Origin: Phycisphaerae bacterium
GTDB taxonomy: Bacteria > Planctomycetota > Phycisphaerae > UBA1845 > UTPLA1
DNA: 64,000 nt
Direction of reading: 5' to 3'
Assembly (NCBI GenBank): GCA_035275405.1
Contig: DATEMU010000002.1
Location: 80,665-144,664 of the forward strand
The translations under genes were made by a program, and so were the position numbers. The notes under the pieces are model-generated. The model did not search any database. It saw only the letters and a program-made list of their open reading frames with translations, and was not told where the DNA came from. This document shows, piece after piece, positions 60,151 through 64,000 of this stretch. Positions within the stretch are counted from its first letter, which is position 1. Each line of letters opens with the position of its first letter.

Positions 60151-63100
60151 CTATGCCGGTCGGTGTACCGCCGAGTCCGGGAGCATCGGCCGGACGCCGG
60201 CGCCCGACGCCGCCATCGATGCGCTGGTCTTCGCCGAGAACTTCGCCAGCAACTGGTTCAAGACCGCCGGTTCCACCGGCTTGGTCAAATGATGATCGAA
60301 CCCGGCTTCCCGCGCGCGGCGCTTGTCGTCTTCCTGCCCCCAGCCGGTCAGGGCGATGAGCGCCATCTTTCCGCCCCACGGTTGGCGGCGGATGTGCATG
60401 GCCGCATCGTACCCGTTCATCCTCGGCAATCCGATGTCGAGCAGAACCACCTCGGGCTGAAACGCCTCGGCGGTCTGGATGGCCTCTTCGCCGTCGTGGG
60501 CGATTTGGGCGTCGTGGCCGTCGATCCGCAGCAGCTTCTGCAGCCAATAGGCCGAGTCGCGATTGTCGTCCACCACGAGAATGCGGCACTTCGACACGAG
60601 GGAGGTCGCGGCGACCGATTCCGCCGGTCGCGCGACAGTCTTTACCGGCGGCATCGGCCCCACAGAAATTGGCAGGTGAACCACAAACTCACTCCCGTGC
60701 CCGAGCCCCGCGCTGCGGGCCTCGACCGTCCCGCCGTGCAGCTCGATCAGACCGCGGACCAGCGCCAGTCCCACGCCCAGACCCCCCTGAGCGCGTTCCA
60801 AGGCCGGCGCGGCCTGGGAGAACATTTCGAACACCCGCGGGAGATGCTCCGGAGCAATACCGATGCCGCTGTCGCGGACCGATATCGCGACTTCGCTGCC
60901 CATGCGCTCCGCGCTCAGCCGGATTCGTCCGCCCTTGTCCGTGTACTTGGCGGCATTGTTGAGCAGGTTGGAGAGGATCTGAGCCAGTCTCGCCGGGTCG
61001 GCGTCGAAATGGACCGGATGGGAGGGAAGCGCAACCTCCAGATCGTGAGCCCCCTGTTCGATGAACGTCCGCGACAGCTCCACGGCGCTGCGCACGACTT
61101 CGCCGAGTTCGACGCGCGCCTTGCGGAGCGAGATCTTCCCGCTGGTGATGCGCGACACATCCAGCAGATCATCTACCAGCCGCACGATCTGCACGAGCTG
61201 CCGCTCCATCAGGCGGCGCATCTCGCCGACGACTTCGGGCGGTTGGCCGGTGCGGCCCAGCAATTCCAGGGCATGGGAGAGCGCCGCCAGGGGATTGCGC
61301 AGCTCGTGTGACAGCGTTGCCAGGAATTCGTTCTTGCGACGGTCCGCCTCCGCCAATTGGTCGGACCGATCCTCCAGCGCCTGGAACAGGCGATTACGCT
61401 CCGTGACATCGCGGGCGATCTTCGATACGCCAATAATCCGGCCCCCGGAGCCGCGAATCGGTGAACAGGTCAGCGAAATAAGGATTTCCGTCCCGTCCTT
61501 TCGCCTGCGGATCGTATCGAAATTTTCGATCTCCTCGCCCCGCTTGATCCGCTCCAGAATCCGGGGCATCTCGTCGGCGCGACCCTCCGGAACCAGGAGG
61601 GAAATCGGGCGTCCCAGCATTTCCTCCGCCGTGTACCCGAAAATCTGCTCCGCGCCCGTATTCCAACTCGTCACCATCCCATTGAGGTCTTTGCCGATGA
61701 CGGCGTCGTGCGAACCCTCCACAATCGCCGCCAGACGCTCGCGATCCGCGTCCGCCTGTCGTCGGGCGGTCACATCGCGGAAGACCAGTACGACGCCCGC
61801 GATCCGGCCGGTGTCGTCGCAAATCGGGCTGGCGCTGTCGTCGATGGGCCGCTCGGACCCATCCTTGGCGATGAGCATCGTATGGTTCGCCAACCCGACG
61901 ATCCGCCCTTCGCGAAGGACCCGCGTAATGGGGCTCTCGACCGTTTCCCGCGTCTCTTCGTTGACGATGTGGAAGACACAATCCGACGATTGCCCCAACG
62001 CCTCGTCGTCGCCCCAGCCGGTCAGGGATTCGGCGATCGGATTCAGGAAAGTGACGCGCCCCCTGTCATCCGTCGTCATGACGGCATCGCCGATGCTGCG
62101 GAGCGTCACGTGCAGCCATTCGCGCTCTTCTTTGAGCTTCGCGGCCTGCTCCCGCATCGTTCGTTCCGCGCGGCGCCGTTCGGCCACGTCGCGGAAGACG
62201 AGTACGACGCCCGACACCTCTCCTTGAGCATTGCGGATGGGACTGGCGCTATCGTCGATGGGCCGCTCCGTTCCATCCCGCGCGATCAGGATCGTATGGT
62301 TCGCCAGGCCGACGACGCATCCTTCGCGCAGCGCCCGCGCCGCCGGGTCTTCGACCACCGCCCGCGTCTCCTCGTTGACGATATGGAAGACATCCGTCAG
62401 CGGCCGGCCCGCCGCCGCCGCCTGCGTCCAGCCGGTGAGCTCCTCCGCGATCGGATTCAGAAACGTTACCCGCCCCTTCGTATCGGTCGCAATCACCGCG
62501 TCGCCGATGCTTCCCAGTGTCGTGCGAAACCACTCCCGCTGGTCGTGAAGGTCCGCCGCCGCCTGCCGGCGATCTTGCAAATGACGCCGCAGGAACCACA
62601 GAAACACCAGCAGCGTTCCCAGCGCGACGCCCGCGGTAATCACCCGAGCCACGACGCTCACGAGATAAGCGCGTTCCTTGGCCGCCTGCCGCTGCCGTCG
62701 CAGATCCTGCTCCTCCTGCCGCATCTCGGCGATGAAGGCCCGAACGGAATCCAGCTTCGGCTTGTCCAGGTGCTGCAGGACCTCTTGGCGAACCGAATCA
62801 AAATCACGCTCTCTTCGCAGCGCGACGGTGTGGGAAAGCTCATCCAGCTTCATCTTCACGAGTTCGCGCAGGCGCGGGATCCGCGCCTGCTGCCGTTCGT
62901 GCTCAGCGGTCAACGCCCGGATGTTTTCGATTCTCGCGTCGGCGACGGCGACGGCGTGTTCATAGGGTGAAAGGAAGCGTTCGTCGCCGGTAATCAGATA
63001 GCCCCGCTGCCCGGATTCCGCCTCTTTGATCGTAGAGAGCAGGTCGTCCAGCGCCGTCAATGTTTCGTGCGTTTGGGTAACCCGATGGGCGTCGAGGTAA

Positions 63101-63201
63101 AGTTGGCGGACGTTGTGATAGCCGATGAGCGCACTAACGCCGATCACCGCCGCCACGGCGCCCATGCCGATCAACATCTGCCGGTCGGTGCTTCGGTTCA
63201 T
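60151..63201 (-). CDS. CHASE3 hybrid histidine kinase with three PAS domains
   Basis: Inner membrane sensor. The N-terminal helix (~10-30) is followed by a CHASE3-like periplasmic domain (~35-175, ending near the second helix VVARVITAGVALGTLLVFLWFL), then three PAS domains (~205-325, ~330-450, ~455-580; motifs GDAVIATD, GDAVMTTD, DAVIGKDLNGM), HisKA with His in LSHELRNPL, HATPase ([26 protein letters not shown]) and a C-terminal receiver (Asp in VVLLDIGLPRMNG). The first two PAS repeats are near copies, showing internal duplication. The TTG two codons upstream is less likely than this ATG. Two repeats bracket the gene. Confidence 0.9.
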   Translation of the reverse strand: MNRSTDRQMLIGMGAVAAVIGVSALIGYHNVRQLYLDAHRVTQTHETLTALDDLLSTIKEAESGQRGYLITGDERFLSPYEHAVAVADARIENIRALTAEHERQQARIPRLRELVKMKLDELSHTVALRRERDFDSVRQEVLQHLDKPKLDSVRAFIAEMRQEEQDLRRQRQAAKERAYLVSVVARVITAGVALGTLLVFLWFLRRHLQDRRQAAADLHDQREWFRTTLGSIGDAVIATDTKGRVTFLNPIAEELTGWTQAAAAGRPLTDVFHIVNEETRAVVEDPAARALREGCVVGLANHTILIARDGTERPIDDSASPIRNAQGEVSGVVLVFRDVAERRRAERTMREQAAKLKEEREWLHVTLRSIGDAVMTTDDRGRVTFLNPIAESLTGWGDDEALGQSSDCVFHIVNEETRETVESPITRVLREGRIVGLANHTMLIAKDGSERPIDDSASPICDDTGRIAGVVLVFRDVTARRQADADRERLAAIVEGSHDAVIGKDLNGMVTSWNTGAEQIFGYTAEEMLGRPISLLVPEGRADEMPRILERIKRGEEIENFDTIRRRKDGTEILISLTCSPIRGSGGRIIGVSKIARDVTERNRLFQALEDRSDQLAEADRRKNEFLATLSHELRNPLAALSHALELLGRTGQPPEVVGEMRRLMERQLVQIVRLVDDLLDVSRITSGKISLRKARVELGEVVRSAVELSRTFIEQGAHDLEVALPSHPVHFDADPARLAQILSNLLNNAAKYTDKGGRIRLSAERMGSEVAISVRDSGIGIAPEHLPRVFEMFSQAAPALERAQGGLGVGLALVRGLIELHGGTVEARSAGLGHGSEFVVHLPISVGPMPPVKTVARPAESVAATSLVSKCRILVVDDNRDSAYWLQKLLRIDGHDAQIAHDGEEAIQTAEAFQPEVVLLDIGLPRMNGYDAAMHIRRQPWGGKMALIALTGWGQEDDKRRAREAGFDHHLTKPVEPAVLNQLLAKFSAKTSASMAASGAGVRPMLPDSAVHRPA

Positions 63202-63611
63202 TTCCAAATTCCGCTGCGAAAAGATGGGGCGGCAATCTCTGCGTCAACCTTGATTGACCCAGCGCTGCCGGATACTCCGCTCCTCAGCTCTCCCCCGATA
63301 GCGAATTCGAACCCGAACCATCCCGCATACTGGGGATCGAAAAACACCTGTATCCTACCTTGAGCGGAACGACGTTTGCATCCTAGGGGTTAATTCTACG
63401 GGTCCTTCTGTACCCCCCCGGGGGAATTGCCGGGGTCTGCTTTCGCGGCGTGTCAAGAATCGGAGTCTCGGGAAGGCAAGACTTTGGGTCATCGGCCTTT
63501 GACTAACGAAGGCACGGCAACGCCGAAACGAAATGTGCTCCAGCCCCAGGCTCCGGGCCCCTTCCGCCCTCTCCTGTTCACCTTTTCACCTGCTCCACTG
63601 CTCTATTTTAG
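63202..63611. other. Intergenic region upstream of the CHASE3 kinase
   Basis: A 410-base stretch before the right-hand repeat copy. It likely carries the kinase promoter; no box could be singled out. A CCCCCCGGGGG palindrome lies near 63414. No gene is supported. Confidence 0.4.
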
Positions 63612-63858
63612 AGGGAGCGCTGAGCACGAGTACTGGATAGGAACAAGTAAAGCGGCGAAGCCGCCGTTGTCGTCGAGCCTATGGCGTACGGCTTCTGGCT
63701 GAACGCTCGCCGCGCCGGAGATTCCGCGCCCATGCAAGCAACATTCAAGAAATTCAGCCCAATTCAACCACTCATTTTTTTTTTGCGCCCCCCCGCGCCT
63801 TCGTGCCTATGTGCCTCCGTGCCTTCGTGCCTCTCTGTATTCGTTCCGCCCTGTTCCG
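63612..63858 (+). repeat. 246-bp direct repeat, right copy
   Basis: Twin of 59727-59972 in the same orientation, about 3.9 kb apart. Differences are scattered substitutions. The first 32 bases also occur inverted at 343-374. No terminal inverted repeats or transposase are seen. Confidence 0.8.
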
Positions 63859-63877
63859 GCTGATACCCTTTCCGCCG

Positions 63878-63935
63878 TAACTCACAGCCGAGCGCGGCCG
63901 CCTTCAGCGGCCCGTCGCCGCTCGGCTGTGAGTTA
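63878..63935. repeat. Cruciform inverted repeat at the window end
   Basis: Perfect 17-base arms (TAACTCACAGCCGAGCG at 63878-63894 and its reverse complement at 63919-63935) with an inner hairpin GGCCGC-CTTCA-GCGGCC. Stem plus inner hairpin again resembles the other palindromic repeats, with different sequence. Confidence 0.85.
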
Positions 63936-64000
63936 CGCGGCGGATGCTTTGGTGAAGCCTGTGAAGATTCGATGCGTATCAGCGATAGAATGCGCCTCCG

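Noticed and set aside
61708..62970. Plus-strand frame opposite the CHASE3 kinase
   Set aside because: Mirror frame of a strongly coding gene, low in hydrophobic residues and without domain.

Overview
The window looks like a chromosomal segment of a GC-rich planctomycete (Planctomycetota, possibly Phycisphaerae-like; inferred from gene families, not from a marker gene). Supporting signs are an ECF sigma factor next to a Ser/Thr kinase with TPRs, PEP-CTERM and IPTL-CTERM-like sorting tails, very large secreted HEAT-like and EF-hand proteins, a YfhO family membrane protein, a TMTC-like TPR membrane protein, and mostly short transcription units. No rRNA, tRNA, CRISPR array or complete transposon was found.

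Layout. 1-9.4 kb: a small zinc-ribbon protein, a hybrid histidine kinase with a 14-G tract near its start, a LysM L,D-transpeptidase, a giant secreted protein and endonuclease V. 9.8-12 kb: a KaiC-like gene reduced to its two ends, translationally coupled to a hybrid histidine kinase. 12-16.3 kb: a class III polyhydroxyalkanoate (PHA) cluster, with phasin, phaE, phaC and a reductase on the minus strand and phaR divergent. 16.3-19.3 kb: a DSP-like lipoprotein phosphatase, a TlpA-like thioredoxin and ribD. 19.6-23.2 kb: three tandem secreted paralogues, two with sorting tails. 23.2-31.2 kb (minus): Ser/Thr kinase, ECF sigma factor, YfhO protein, DUF1579 protein and an ArsR/SRPBCC operon with a duplicated unit. 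31.2-41.6 kb (plus): a TPR membrane protein, then an efflux operon (one ATPase, two duplicated pairs of FtsX-type permeases, a periplasmic adaptor) followed by an NtrC-type regulator. 41.7-46 kb: a YWTD propeller with a PEP-CTERM tail, a dipeptide epimerase, a KAS III-like enzyme and an ICMT-like membrane methyltransferase.

46-64 kb: twin 29- and 31-residue peptide genes with matching leaders and terminators, then a conserved TPR-like protein, wecB, a HAD phosphatase, an EF-hand protein, a large secreted protein, amrS, a DUF4258/YgiT toxin-antitoxin-like pair inserted in front of an RluA pseudouridine synthase, a small defence-like islet (XRE regulator, TIR protein, DUF4145 protein), and a CHASE3-PAS hybrid kinase bracketed by two ~246-bp direct repeats.

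Recurring themes. (1) Many genes have a TANAAT-like -10 box 6-7 bases before the start codon, which suggests leaderless transcripts. (2) Short palindromic repeats lie between and sometimes inside genes: within the L,D-transpeptidase, in the C-terminal tails of both PhaC and PhaE, between sigma factor and kinase, and between the efflux ATPase and its first permease. (3) All three hybrid kinases have unusual DNA beside or inside them. The strongest candidates for something undescribed are the twin micropeptide loci (45.8-46.5 kb), the internally deleted KaiC coupled to its kinase (9.8-10.0 kb), and the G-tract kinase (1.3 kb).
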